A stretch of DNA of 7,885 nt, taken from the NCBI GenBank assembly GCA_937898265.1, contig CALEJM010000093.1, forward strand, positions 1-7,885, written 5' to 3'. The notes beneath the pieces are model-generated. The model did no database searches. It saw nothing but the letters and a program-made list of their open reading frames with translations, and was not told the DNA's origin. Shown here piece by piece: positions 1 to 6,573 of the stretch. Numbering within the stretch: position 1 is the first letter of the stretch; every line of letters begins with the position of its first letter. The position numbers were made by a program, and so were the translations under genes. The DNA is from an uncultured Porphyromonadaceae bacterium. GTDB lineage: Bacteria; Bacteroidota; Bacteroidia; Bacteroidales; Paludibacteraceae.

Positions 1-485
1 TTTTTGTTTTGTGGGTTAGTCGTTAAGTTGTTTGTAGTCTGACACTTCTTACAAAGACCATAGATATAGAAATTGTAGTAAGTAGGACTGAAAGCGGCAA
101 ATCCCTTTTTGGCGAGAATGCGATGCAATTTCTTGTCGGTAAACTCCTTGATATTGCCGCATTGCGTACAGATTCTATGAAAATGTCTTGTGTTGGGTGT
201 CAGTTTTTCGTATTTGGCGGCTCCGTTGTCAAAATGGTGACAGATAACCAATTGACATTTCACCAGCAACTCCAGAGTGTTGAACACCGACATTCTGCTG
301 ATGGCGGACCCTTCATCTTGCATCATACTATATAACTCATCTGCCTCCCAATGTCCAGGGTGAGTGTGGATGAACGTCAAGATATCTTCTCGCTCCTTGG
401 TCTTACGCAACTTATTGGCTACGATATATTCAGAGAGCGTTTGGAGTGCTTGATGCAGTTCTATATCTTTTTGCAGACCGCTCAT
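1..485 (-). CDS. Fur-family transcriptional regulator, C-terminus cut by window edge
   Basis: A metal- or redox-responsive DNA-binding repressor of the Fur superfamily, acting in the cytoplasm. From ATG at 485 the frame stays open for 161 codons to the window edge, so the stop lies outside. Residues 10-85 form the winged helix, with the recognition-helix segment SRMSVFNTLELL (63-74), where classical Fur has ATVYRTL. Two CxxC pairs, C106/C109 (CTQC) and C145/C148 (CKKC), fit the structural zinc site. H101 and H103 lie just before the first pair. The segment YYNFYIYGLC (136-145) has Asn at 138, where classical Fur/PerR often has a His metal ligand. Known Fur proteins are about 140-160 residues, so little should be missing. 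It starts 3 nt after the gldB-like stop and is the last visible gene of the operon. Whether it senses iron, zinc or peroxide cannot be told from sequence. Confidence 0.9.
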   Translation of the reverse strand, partial: MSGLQKDIELHQALQTLSEYIVANKLRKTKEREDILTFIHTHPGHWEADELYSMMQDEGSAISRMSVFNTLELLVKCQLVICHHFDNGAAKYEKLTPNTRHFHRICTQCGNIKEFTDKKLHRILAKKGFAAFSPTYYNFYIYGLCKKCQTTNNLTTNPQNK

Positions 486-488
486 TCC

Positions 489-1499
489 TTATTTCGGATT
501 GTATTCCGACAGTTCAAGAATCTTCCTGTAGTTGACCTCGTTCATCAAATCGAGTGGAGAAACCTCTTTATGTTTGCTCATGTAAGCCTCCACGATTTTC
601 CATCCGAGATAGACACCGCCTCTACCTGGAGAGCTCTGTGTGAATGGGGTAGTGAAAGGAGCGCTATGAAGATATTTAGAACGCATAACGCTCTCGTGTG
701 TAAAGAGATGTCCCTCTGAAACCATCTTATCCCACATGGCAGGTTCACTCTTCTCGCACCATTCCAACTCCTCGGCAGTGTAGCCCATCAGAATTGAGTC
801 TGGCAGCGAAGGCAAGAGAATAGAAGTCAGATACACCAGTTTACCTTCGTAAATCATATCCTCCAACAACTCGCCCTCCTCTGGAAAGAAAGGAAACTCA
901 GCCTCCATCCAGGCGTGAACCATATCGGGAAGAATCATCTCACGACGCATCGTTGGGAGCAGATAATCGTAGATGCGTCCCTCGTAGAGAGGGTAGTCGC
1001 TGCCCATATAATTGTCGAGACTCACGCTGATATAACCCTCGCCAACGCATACATTCTGGTTCAAACCAGACACATGAGCATAACATTGAGGCGTCTCAAT
1101 CTCAGGGAAGAAATAGCGTGCGCGTTTGAATGCCACCACCAAACCCTTCTCAATGTCGGTAAGGTCGTTATAAGTAGTCATCACCTCTTGATAGAACGAA
1201 GTGACGTTGGTGTCGGAGAGGAATTTAGGAAGGAGAAACAGTACCGACGAATCGTTGTATCGTCGGCCAAACTCCAGCACGCGACAGAGATAATCCTCTG
1301 TCCAAACAGGGTATTTCTCATGAAGCGCTTCCAAGTTGGCAGCAATCTGAGTTGTGTCCTCATGCAATTTCCAAAAATCTTGGTCAAAGCGCTCGAAGCG
1401 AACCTCAAGTTGGATGTTGTCGGTTTTGGCAGAACGTTTCTCTTTGCTACAAGCCGCCAACAAACATATAACGAGTAGTGCGAATAAAATCTTCTTCAT
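489..1499 (-). CDS. gldB: GldB-like lipoprotein
   Basis: A 336-residue envelope lipoprotein. The N-terminus is a lipoprotein signal, MKKILFALLVICLLAAC, with lipobox LAAC and lipidated C17. The mature part matches my memory of the GldB family: an early RFDQDFW segment (37-43), SLDNYMGSDYPLY (160-172), then LLEDMIYEGKLVYL (211-224), GYTAEELEWC (239-248) and the terminal LGWKIVEAYM (298-307). In Flavobacterium, GldB is a lipoprotein needed for gliding and type IX secretion-linked motility. Homologues also occur in non-gliding gut and oral Bacteroidales, where their role is not settled. GldB has been linked to metallopeptidase-like folds, but I see no HExxH here. It lies 13 nt after the small charged protein and 3 nt before the Fur gene, so co-transcription and perhaps coupled translation are likely. 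The family call is from recalled motifs, not an alignment. Confidence 0.82.
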   Translation of the reverse strand: MKKILFALLVICLLAACSKEKRSAKTDNIQLEVRFERFDQDFWKLHEDTTQIAANLEALHEKYPVWTEDYLCRVLEFGRRYNDSSVLFLLPKFLSDTNVTSFYQEVMTTYNDLTDIEKGLVVAFKRARYFFPEIETPQCYAHVSGLNQNVCVGEGYISVSLDNYMGSDYPLYEGRIYDYLLPTMRREMILPDMVHAWMEAEFPFFPEEGELLEDMIYEGKLVYLTSILLPSLPDSILMGYTAEELEWCEKSEPAMWDKMVSEGHLFTHESVMRSKYLHSAPFTTPFTQSSPGRGGVYLGWKIVEAYMSKHKEVSPLDLMNEVNYRKILELSEYNPK

Positions 1500-1512
1500 A
1501 GTCTAATCAACA

Positions 1513-1650
1513 TTATAAAGCCTCATCCTCAGGTTTTTCAACCACAGGTTTTGCCTTAATCTTTTTCGACAGATGCTTCTGTTTGCGAAGCCACTCTGCC
1601 TTTTTCTTTTCGTAGTCTTCCCGATGTTTCTCCAAATAATTATCAGCCAT
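1513..1650 (-). CDS. Small highly charged 45-residue protein
   Basis: A short open frame filling the gap between the barrel gene and the GldB-like gene. It encodes 45 residues, beginning MADNYLEKHREDYEKKKAEW and ending with an acidic EKPEDEAL tail and TAA at 1515-1513. It has no signal peptide, membrane segment or cysteine. It is rich in Lys and Glu with long helix-forming stretches, so a soluble, possibly coiled or nucleic-acid-associated protein is plausible. The start is 5 nt after the upstream stop, and the stop is 13 nt before the next ATG. This spacing is like every other junction in the operon and argues that it is real. AAGG from the preceding stop region could serve as a weak ribosome site. 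I recall small Bacteroidales proteins with a similar MADNYLEK-type start, sometimes annotated as 'dehydrogenase', but cannot verify that. Function unknown. Confidence 0.75.
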   Translation of the reverse strand: MADNYLEKHREDYEKKKAEWLRKQKHLSKKIKAKPVVEKPEDEAL

Positions 1651-1655
1651 ACGCC

Positions 1656-2351
1656 TTACTTTCTAAGGTCAAACATATAGGCGAAGGTGAGTTTGAAGTT
1701 GCCGTCGCGAAGATATTTGTTTTGACCCTGACGGAGACCAACATACCAAAGGAACGTCTTGTTAGTCATGTTGGTAATACTGCCGTTGTAGCTTGCGCGC
1801 CACTCAAAGGCTTTGTATTTCACAGCAAAGCCCAACTCGCCAGACACTTGGAAACGGTCGAAGCGGTTTTCTGTGCTCTGATCCTTGCCGTAGAGTTTGT
1901 CGTTGTCGTAGCCCACAGGTTTCTTTTGGTCGGTATTCTCCCAAGCGATATCTTCGCCATGGAGAGCCACGTTGAACGAAGGACCGAAGAACAGTGCCAT
2001 CGACAAAGCATTCTTGACAGGGAAATTGACATTCAGATGCACAGGCACATCGAGATAGAAATGTGTGCGAGCCAGATGAACAGTAGTATCTGGGCGGAAC
2101 TCGTAGTCGATGTCAAATGACGTGTGACGCATATTATAGAGTGCGGCAACATCGAAGCCAAGACGGTGACTGAAGCTCATCTCAAAGATAGGACCAACGG
2201 TGAAGCCAGGACCTGGTTTGGGGTTGAACTCACATTTGCCTGCCAAAGCCCAGGCGTTTGTCATTTGGAAACCACCCATGATACCCAATCGTTGAGCCGA
2301 CATCGTGAGTGTTGCTGTGAGGAGCAGTATGATGATAGAAAACTTTTTCAT
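1656..2351 (-). CDS. PorT-like outer-membrane beta-barrel protein
   Basis: A 231-residue predicted outer-membrane barrel. The signal peptide is MKKFSIIILLLTATLTMSA, with cleavage likely before Q20. The mature protein shows alternating hydrophobic/polar strands typical of the OMP_b-brl_2 (PorT/porin-like) family: GFTVGPIFEMSF (49-60), LGFDVAALYNMRHTSFDI (64-81), HFYLDVPVHLNVNF (97-110), LSMALFFGPSFNVAL (116-130), GELGFAVKYK (171-180) and a last strand FKLTFAYMF (219-227). 'Fixed yl-P' spacing in the YLDVPVHL strand is characteristic of this family. An ATG at 2399 is in frame, but it would add 16 polar residues before the signal and overlap the FKBP gene by 35 nt, so the ATG at 2351 is preferred. 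It follows the FKBP-fold lipoprotein by 13 nt; one could imagine a folding factor paired with an envelope client, but this is inference. Ligand and function unknown. Confidence 0.85.
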   Translation of the reverse strand: MKKFSIIILLLTATLTMSAQRLGIMGGFQMTNAWALAGKCEFNPKPGPGFTVGPIFEMSFSHRLGFDVAALYNMRHTSFDIDYEFRPDTTVHLARTHFYLDVPVHLNVNFPVKNALSMALFFGPSFNVALHGEDIAWENTDQKKPVGYDNDKLYGKDQSTENRFDRFQVSGELGFAVKYKAFEWRASYNGSITNMTNKTFLWYVGLRQGQNKYLRDGNFKLTFAYMFDLRK

Positions 2352-2364
2352 TGTCGTAGTCGTG

Positions 2365-2868
2365 TTAATCCTCTTCTGGAAGTTGTTGCCATACATCAAT
2401 TAACTCAATCTCGAAGGTGAGCGCTGAATAAGGTGGAATTCTGAACTCCTCCGTATTCTTGCTGCCCTCCTTGCCGTAGCACAATTCGGCTGGAGCATAA
2501 ATCATGCAGTGAGCGCCGGCGTGGAGCGTTGGGAGAAACTCCTTCCAGGCTTGAACGCAGTTGCTGAGCGACATCTCCACATCCTCGCTGGCTTGAATCA
2601 GTGTGCCGTCATAGAGCCAGAGTTTGTAGTTGACCTTGATTTTAGATGTAGACTTAGGCATCTTGCCGAATCCTTGGTGATAGACCTCGTATTGAAGTCC
2701 GCTACGAGTGATGCCGTAGTCAACCACGTTGGTGTCTTGTCCTAATTGTGAAGCATGTGCCTCAATCCAGGCGGTGTTGAGGTCGCGCCAGTTGTAGAAC
2801 GGACTGTCGCAACTCTGCATTGCCAGCATTAAGCCGCACAACAGAAGTGGGAGAATATATTTTTTCAT
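2365..2868 (-). CDS. FKBP-fold lipoprotein (peptidyl-prolyl isomerase-like)
   Basis: A 167-residue lipoprotein with a signal peptide and lipobox-like MQSC (lipidated C20), so it acts in the periplasm or at the outer membrane. Residues 57-160 form an FKBP domain: GLQYEVYHQGFG (57-68), KIKVNYKLWLYDGT (76-89), AWKEFLPTL (107-115), APAELCYG (125-132) and IPPYSALTFEIELIDV (144-159). Compared with human FKBP12, Y81 corresponds to Tyr26, W108 to Trp59, Y131 to Tyr82 and F152 to Phe99. The Phe36-Asp37 pair is replaced by I91-Q92, so isomerase activity may be weak or lost while a chaperone role remains. FKBP proteins catalyse cis-trans isomerisation of Xaa-Pro bonds and often help outer-membrane proteins fold. 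It lies 27 nt after the Yip1-like gene and 13 nt before the barrel gene. Confidence 0.9.
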   Translation of the reverse strand: MKKYILPLLLCGLMLAMQSCDSPFYNWRDLNTAWIEAHASQLGQDTNVVDYGITRSGLQYEVYHQGFGKMPKSTSKIKVNYKLWLYDGTLIQASEDVEMSLSNCVQAWKEFLPTLHAGAHCMIYAPAELCYGKEGSKNTEEFRIPPYSALTFEIELIDVWQQLPEED

Positions 2869-2895
2869 TTGTCTGAATGATTATCTAACGATTGT

Positions 2896-3465
2896 TTATA
2901 GATTGACGAGAATCTTCTTGATGACATTCTCCAAGATAACTGGTACAAAGATGATAGCCAGTGAGTTGGTCAAGAAGAAAGAATCTCTTGTTTTGTTGTC
3001 CACCTGAACAAAGGTTGCCGAAGCCACCCATACCTCATAGACCACGAAGAGCAGAAGCATGTAGAGGAAGAACCACGACGTAAGAATGCTGTGTGCAATA
3101 GTCACGCCTATCACAATAGTAAACGGATAGAGTATGAATTTATTGCATGTCTCGTCGTCAATTATTTGCTTGCGCAACGTCCTTTCCCGCTTGCAGATAT
3201 AAGTGCACATGTGGTAGGAGGCCAAGAGGATGCCACATTCCACCACGCCCCAGATGATAGAAGCCACAATCTTGGCGTTGTCGATATACTTGCCGACAGC
3301 CACAGCCACGAAACACAGCAGGAGCATAGGGTAGAGTACCTCCTTCTTGACTTGCGACGAAGGCGTTTGATACGTCTCCTCGTCGGTCCAGGCGCTTTGT
3401 GGGTCACTCCAGAATTTCTGGAGCGTATGTATGAGGCCGTAAAAAGGTAAGCGTGGAAATTTCAT
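2896..3465 (-). CDS. Yip1-family-like integral membrane protein
   Basis: A 189-residue inner-membrane protein with about five hydrophobic helices: roughly 44-60, 66-88, 108-126, 129-150 and 163-185. A soluble N-terminal tail of about 40 residues contains FWSDPQSAWTDEE (18-30). A tail with 'P...W' followed by a bundle of five helices resembles the Yip1/DUF1282 group found widely in Bacteroidales. A basic loop KRERTLRKQ (92-100) probably faces the cytoplasm. There is no signal peptide and no catalytic motif. The start is 10 nt after the nfo stop and the stop is 27 nt before the FKBP start, so it is inside the operon. Yip1 domains in eukaryotes act in membrane trafficking. The role of the bacterial members is unknown, and I infer none here. 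The family call is from topology and tail motif and is less certain than its being a real membrane protein. Confidence 0.78.
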   Translation of the reverse strand: MKFPRLPFYGLIHTLQKFWSDPQSAWTDEETYQTPSSQVKKEVLYPMLLLCFVAVAVGKYIDNAKIVASIIWGVVECGILLASYHMCTYICKRERTLRKQIIDDETCNKFILYPFTIVIGVTIAHSILTSWFFLYMLLLFVVYEVWVASATFVQVDNKTRDSFFLTNSLAIIFVPVILENVIKKILVNL

Positions 3466-3475
3466 GTCGTAGCAA

Positions 3476-4321
3476 TTATTTGCATTGTGATTTCAGGAAC
3501 TCAATCTCCTCTGCCCATTTGGTCTCGTCGGGCGTTTCCAAGATGAGTGGGATGTTGCAGAAGCGAGGGTCTTGCATGATGCGAACGAAAGCATGGGTAC
3601 CAATGGTTCCAAGTCCTAACGACTCATGACGGTCCACACGTTTCGACAACGGATTCTTTGAGTCGTTGAGGTGCATGCCTTTGAGATAGTTGAACCCGAT
3701 GATTTTGTCGAAATCGCTCCAGCAACGGTCGAAGCCCTCATCCGTTGCAAAGTCGTAACCGCCGGCAAAAGCGTGACAAGTGTCAATGCAGACACCCACG
3801 CGACTCTTGTCGTCCACCAGTTCGATGATGCGAGCCAGATGTTCAAATCGGTAGCCGATGTTGGAACCCTGACCAGCGGTGTTCTCTATCACAGCCGTCA
3901 CCCCTTGGGTGTGCAACAAGGCGAGGTTGATAGATTCGGCAACACGTTGGAGGCACTCATCTTCCGAAATCATTTTCAGATGAGCGCCCGGATGGAAATT
4001 CAATCGGTCCAATCCCAACTGCTCGCAGCGCTTCAACTCGTCTTCAAACGACTCGCGCGACTTCTTCAGTTTGTCGTCTTCGGGTGCGCCGAGGTTGATG
4101 AGGTAGCTGTCGTGAGGCAGAATCTGCGCTGGCGTATAGCCGTAGGTCTGACAGTTAGCCTTGAATGCCTCGATGGATTTCTCCGTAAGCGGATTGGCAA
4201 ACCATTGCTTTTGATTCTTGGTAAAGAGGGCGAAAGCAGTGGCACCAATGGCATGAGCATTGAGCGGAGCGTTCTCCACTCCACCCGAACTGCTGACGTG
4301 TGCACCGATATATTTTTCCAT
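3476..4321 (-). CDS. nfo: Endonuclease IV (deoxyribonuclease IV)
   Basis: An AP endonuclease of base-excision repair. It cuts the backbone 5' to abasic sites and can remove blocked 3' ends, and it uses three zinc ions. The protein has 281 residues, close to the usual 280-285, and begins [14 protein letters not shown] as expected. All nine metal ligands known from the E. coli enzyme are found, shifted by one residue: H70, H110, E146, D180, H183, H217, D230, H232 and E262. They sit in motifs FHPG (109-112), IENTAGQG (145-152), [13 protein letters not shown] (178-190), HLNDSKN (217-223) and ILETP (260-264). The single TIM-barrel domain spans the whole protein. It is the first gene after the TAnnTTTG promoter at 4348, with a leader of about 20 nt, and is followed by the Yip1-like gene after 10 nt. 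Nothing suggests inactivation. Confidence 0.98.
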   Translation of the reverse strand: MEKYIGAHVSSSGGVENAPLNAHAIGATAFALFTKNQKQWFANPLTEKSIEAFKANCQTYGYTPAQILPHDSYLINLGAPEDDKLKKSRESFEDELKRCEQLGLDRLNFHPGAHLKMISEDECLQRVAESINLALLHTQGVTAVIENTAGQGSNIGYRFEHLARIIELVDDKSRVGVCIDTCHAFAGGYDFATDEGFDRCWSDFDKIIGFNYLKGMHLNDSKNPLSKRVDRHESLGLGTIGTHAFVRIMQDPRFCNIPLILETPDETKWAEEIEFLKSQCK

Positions 4322-4347
4322 ATTGTATGCGTGTTACTATAGAGGCA

Positions 4348-4381
4348 CAAAGATACTCCTTTTTCTCGGATTTTGGGCAAA
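4348..4381 (-). promoter_or_regulatory. Bacteroidetes-type promoter of the nfo operon
   Basis: Read on the minus strand, the -7 element is TATCTTTG (4355-4348), a full match to TAnnTTTG. TTTG at 4381-4378 lies 22 nt upstream, slightly longer than the usual 19-21. Transcription should start near 4341, giving a leader of about 20 nt before the nfo ATG. The site fills the 65-nt gap after the receptor stop. Consensus known from Bacteroides sigma-ABfr promoters. Confidence 0.75.
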
Positions 4382-4386
4382 ATTGT

Positions 4387-6429
4387 TTACTGAAAGACAA
4401 ACTGAGCCGTCAACTTGAAGTTTGTGCCAGGCATTGGGTAGTTGCGCACCACTTCATACTGCTGGTTGAACACATTGTTCACGTCGAGCGTGAGGTTCAT
4501 ATCCATCTTGCGCCAGTTGAACTGTTTCGACAGCGAGAGGTCGTGTGTGTACCACGGAAGTACGTAGTCCTCAGGGCGGTTAGCTTGTGAGTCGAAACGA
4601 TGACCGGTATAGATGAAGCTGTAGTGCAGCTGCCACGATTTATAGCCGAGGTTGGCAGTCACCGAAGTGCTATGCCAGGGAATATACGGAATCTGTCCGC
4701 CATAGAATGGGTCGTTCGGGTCGGTGAGGTCGCGTGCCGACTGATAGGTGTAGGTAGCACGCACTTGGGCGGTGAACGCTTTACCCCAAGCAAAATTAGC
4801 TTGAGCAGCCACATCAACACCCAAGATTTCAACGTAACCGAGGTTGATCATGGTCCAACGGAAGAAGTTCGACGTTGGTATGGCGATAATCTTGTTCTTT
4901 ACCTGATTGAAATAGCCGTCCACCTGCAGACTGATCAACTCACACCATCCGTTCATCGGTTTGTTGAAATGGATGCCGAGGTCGTATTGGTAGGTCGACT
5001 CTGGCTTCAACTTGCTGCTTGCCAGACTGGTGGTGGTGTAATAGAGGTCGTTGAACGTAGGCATACGAACGGAGCCTTTGGCAAAAGCTCTTATCGTGAG
5101 GTCGTGACGCAGCCAAGGACGATAGGAGAAGAAGAACGACGGTGTGCAGACCCAGCGGTCGGCAACGATGGAGTCGGAAGCACGCAGGTGGTCGTGAACA
5201 TAATGTCCGAGCACACCCACTTGTGTGCGCACGTGTGCAAACTTAAACGCTGTGCTTGCTGCTCCATAAACCGAGACGCGCTCCGGATAGACAAAATCCA
5301 AGAGGTCGGCATCCAGACTGTTGTACTGAACGTCGACACTGGCAGCCGCTTCCCAGAACGGTTTGATGTCGAAGTGATTGATGCAAGAGAAATATGCCTC
5401 ATGCTGTTTGTAGCGATTCTCAACGTACATCGTGCTGACATCAAGATTGGGGTCGGAGAGGTAATGGAGGTAGTCGTAGGCATACTTGCCTTTCAGTATC
5501 AAGGTGTAGAACTTCATGGCTTTCTGCCACTGTCCTTGAACAAAGAGGTTGTCGTCCCACTGACGGTCTTGATGTACGAACTTACCACGAACCACAGCTC
5601 CTGGATAACCACGTTCCGACATATAGAAATAGCCTTTCACGCGCCAGTTGCCATTGTTGATATTGCCAAACAATCCTATCTCGGCACGCAGGGCTTGAAC
5701 GTCACCGTTTTGACGCACCGCTGTGGTGTCGTAGCCGTAAGGATTGGTGTACGTAAACTTGTATTTGCCTGAGGTGTAGAGATATTCTGCCGAAGCGGAG
5801 AGCGAGAGGTTTTTGCTCAGTTGCTGTTCGTAGAGCAATGAGGGGTTGATGGTCCAGAACGAACCGCCTTTGACGGTGACAGCCACACGGTGGTCAACAC
5901 CAGGAGCAAATCGTGGTGTGCGCGACTGGAGGTAGACGTTGCCCGCACTGCCGTAGTCTTTTGCCGACTGAAGGAGGTCGCTTTTCTGTCCGTTGTACAG
6001 AGCCACCGACTCCATGTTGTCCAACGAGAATTTGCCGAGGTCAATCGTGCCGTTTTGTGCGTTGCCCAATTCAATGCCGTCGTAGCATATTCCCACGTGG
6101 TTGGTGCCCATGCTTCGGATGTTCACCGTTTTCAAACCACCCGTACCGCCATAGTCTTTGATCTGCAAACCAGAGAAATAACGTAAGGCATCGGCCACAC
6201 TGTAGGCGGAGAAACTCTTCAAAGCCTCGCCTGTCAGTGTCTGCACGGGAAACACCTCACGACGTTCGAAAGCGGTGCTCTGACTCACCACCACTTCGGT
6301 GATGTCGTAGAGGTCGACGGAGTCGTTGGCGGTTGTGTCTTTCTGCATGATGGGGTTTTGTCCCGAAATATCAACGAAACCAACCATCAGGAGCAATGCT
6401 AACACTATGTATTTTAGAATTTTCTGCAT
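4387..6429 (-). CDS. TonB-dependent outer-membrane receptor
   Basis: A 680-residue energy-coupled outer-membrane transporter. It has a signal peptide (MQKILKYIVLALLLMVGF..., cleavage near residues 22-24), a TonB-box-like ITEVVVSQ (43-50) and a plug domain at about 55-172. Plug motifs include YSVADALRYFSGLQI (76-90), VNIRSMGTNHVGICYDGIEL (102-121), LDNMESVALYNGQ (136-148) and a YGSAGNVYL turn (159-167). The rest is a 22-strand-type barrel with strong aromatic alternation, ending VNNVFNQQYEVV and a last strand FKLTAQFVFQ. There is no N-terminal carboxypeptidase-like domain and no adjacent SusD, so it is not a SusC-type glycan transporter. The length and single-plug layout suit siderophore or cobalamin receptors (BtuB/FepA-like). 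The substrate cannot be fixed: the leader is only about 20 nt and contains no cobalamin riboswitch. It appears to be transcribed alone, from the promoter at 6457-6489. Confidence 0.93.
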   Translation of the reverse strand: MQKILKYIVLALLLMVGFVDISGQNPIMQKDTTANDSVDLYDITEVVVSQSTAFERREVFPVQTLTGEALKSFSAYSVADALRYFSGLQIKDYGGTGGLKTVNIRSMGTNHVGICYDGIELGNAQNGTIDLGKFSLDNMESVALYNGQKSDLLQSAKDYGSAGNVYLQSRTPRFAPGVDHRVAVTVKGGSFWTINPSLLYEQQLSKNLSLSASAEYLYTSGKYKFTYTNPYGYDTTAVRQNGDVQALRAEIGLFGNINNGNWRVKGYFYMSERGYPGAVVRGKFVHQDRQWDDNLFVQGQWQKAMKFYTLILKGKYAYDYLHYLSDPNLDVSTMYVENRYKQHEAYFSCINHFDIKPFWEAAASVDVQYNSLDADLLDFVYPERVSVYGAASTAFKFAHVRTQVGVLGHYVHDHLRASDSIVADRWVCTPSFFFSYRPWLRHDLTIRAFAKGSVRMPTFNDLYYTTTSLASSKLKPESTYQYDLGIHFNKPMNGWCELISLQVDGYFNQVKNKIIAIPTSNFFRWTMINLGYVEILGVDVAAQANFAWGKAFTAQVRATYTYQSARDLTDPNDPFYGGQIPYIPWHSTSVTANLGYKSWQLHYSFIYTGHRFDSQANRPEDYVLPWYTHDLSLSKQFNWRKMDMNLTLDVNNVFNQQYEVVRNYPMPGTNFKLTAQFVFQ

Positions 6430-6456
6430 TTCTTTGGACGTATCCTAAAAACGACA

Positions 6457-6489
6457 CAAAGATAATGCTTTTCTCCCGATTATTACAGG
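6457..6489 (-). promoter_or_regulatory. Bacteroidetes-type promoter of the TonB-dependent receptor
   Basis: The minus strand carries a perfect -7 element TATCTTTG (6464-6457). The upstream element is weak: CCTG at 6489-6486 with a 21-nt spacer. A weak upstream element may mean that an activator is needed. Transcription would begin near 6450 and give a leader of about 20 nt ending in an A-rich AAAGAA before ATG, without a good Shine-Dalgarno site. Confidence 0.6.
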
Positions 6490-6518
6490 TTTTTCCCGAA
6501 CTATACTTTTCAAACAAC

Positions 6519-6550
6519 AACGCCACCCTTCGCGGTTGAAGGATGGCGTT
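6519..6550 (-). terminator. Hairpin terminator of the SUMF1-domain lipoprotein gene
   Basis: A 13-bp stem (6550-6538 with 6531-6519) encloses a 6-nt loop, 23 nt after the lipoprotein stop. In the minus-strand transcript all 13 positions pair, with one G-U; in the plus-strand transcript the same position is a C-A mismatch. A T-rich tract GTTGTTGTTTG follows on the minus strand. This supports termination of leftward transcription before the receptor promoter. Confidence 0.85.
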
Positions 6551-6573
6551 TGGAGGTATCTAATTATGATAGA

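Noticed and set aside
2352..2399. Extended N-terminus of the barrel protein starting at ATG 2399
   Set aside because: It would place polar residues before a normal signal peptide and overlap the FKBP gene. The ATG at 2351 gives a proper signal start.
3671..4342. A 223-codon plus-strand frame across nfo
   Set aside because: It is antisense to an endonuclease IV gene with all nine metal ligands intact. It has no family resemblance and no promoter of its own.
4322..4386. Terminator after the receptor gene
   Set aside because: The only inverted repeat (4370-4383) has six AT-rich pairs and a two-base centre, too weak for a terminator. Readthrough into nfo is possible.
4600..5772. A 390-codon open frame on the plus strand inside the receptor gene
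   Set aside because: It is antisense to a receptor with clear plug and barrel motifs, has no recognisable domain, and follows from codon use of the minus-strand gene.
6430..6573. Possible riboswitch in front of the TonB-dependent receptor
   Set aside because: The predicted leader is only about 20 nt. The only strong structure is the terminator hairpin of the upstream gene, so there is no room for a cobalamin-type element.
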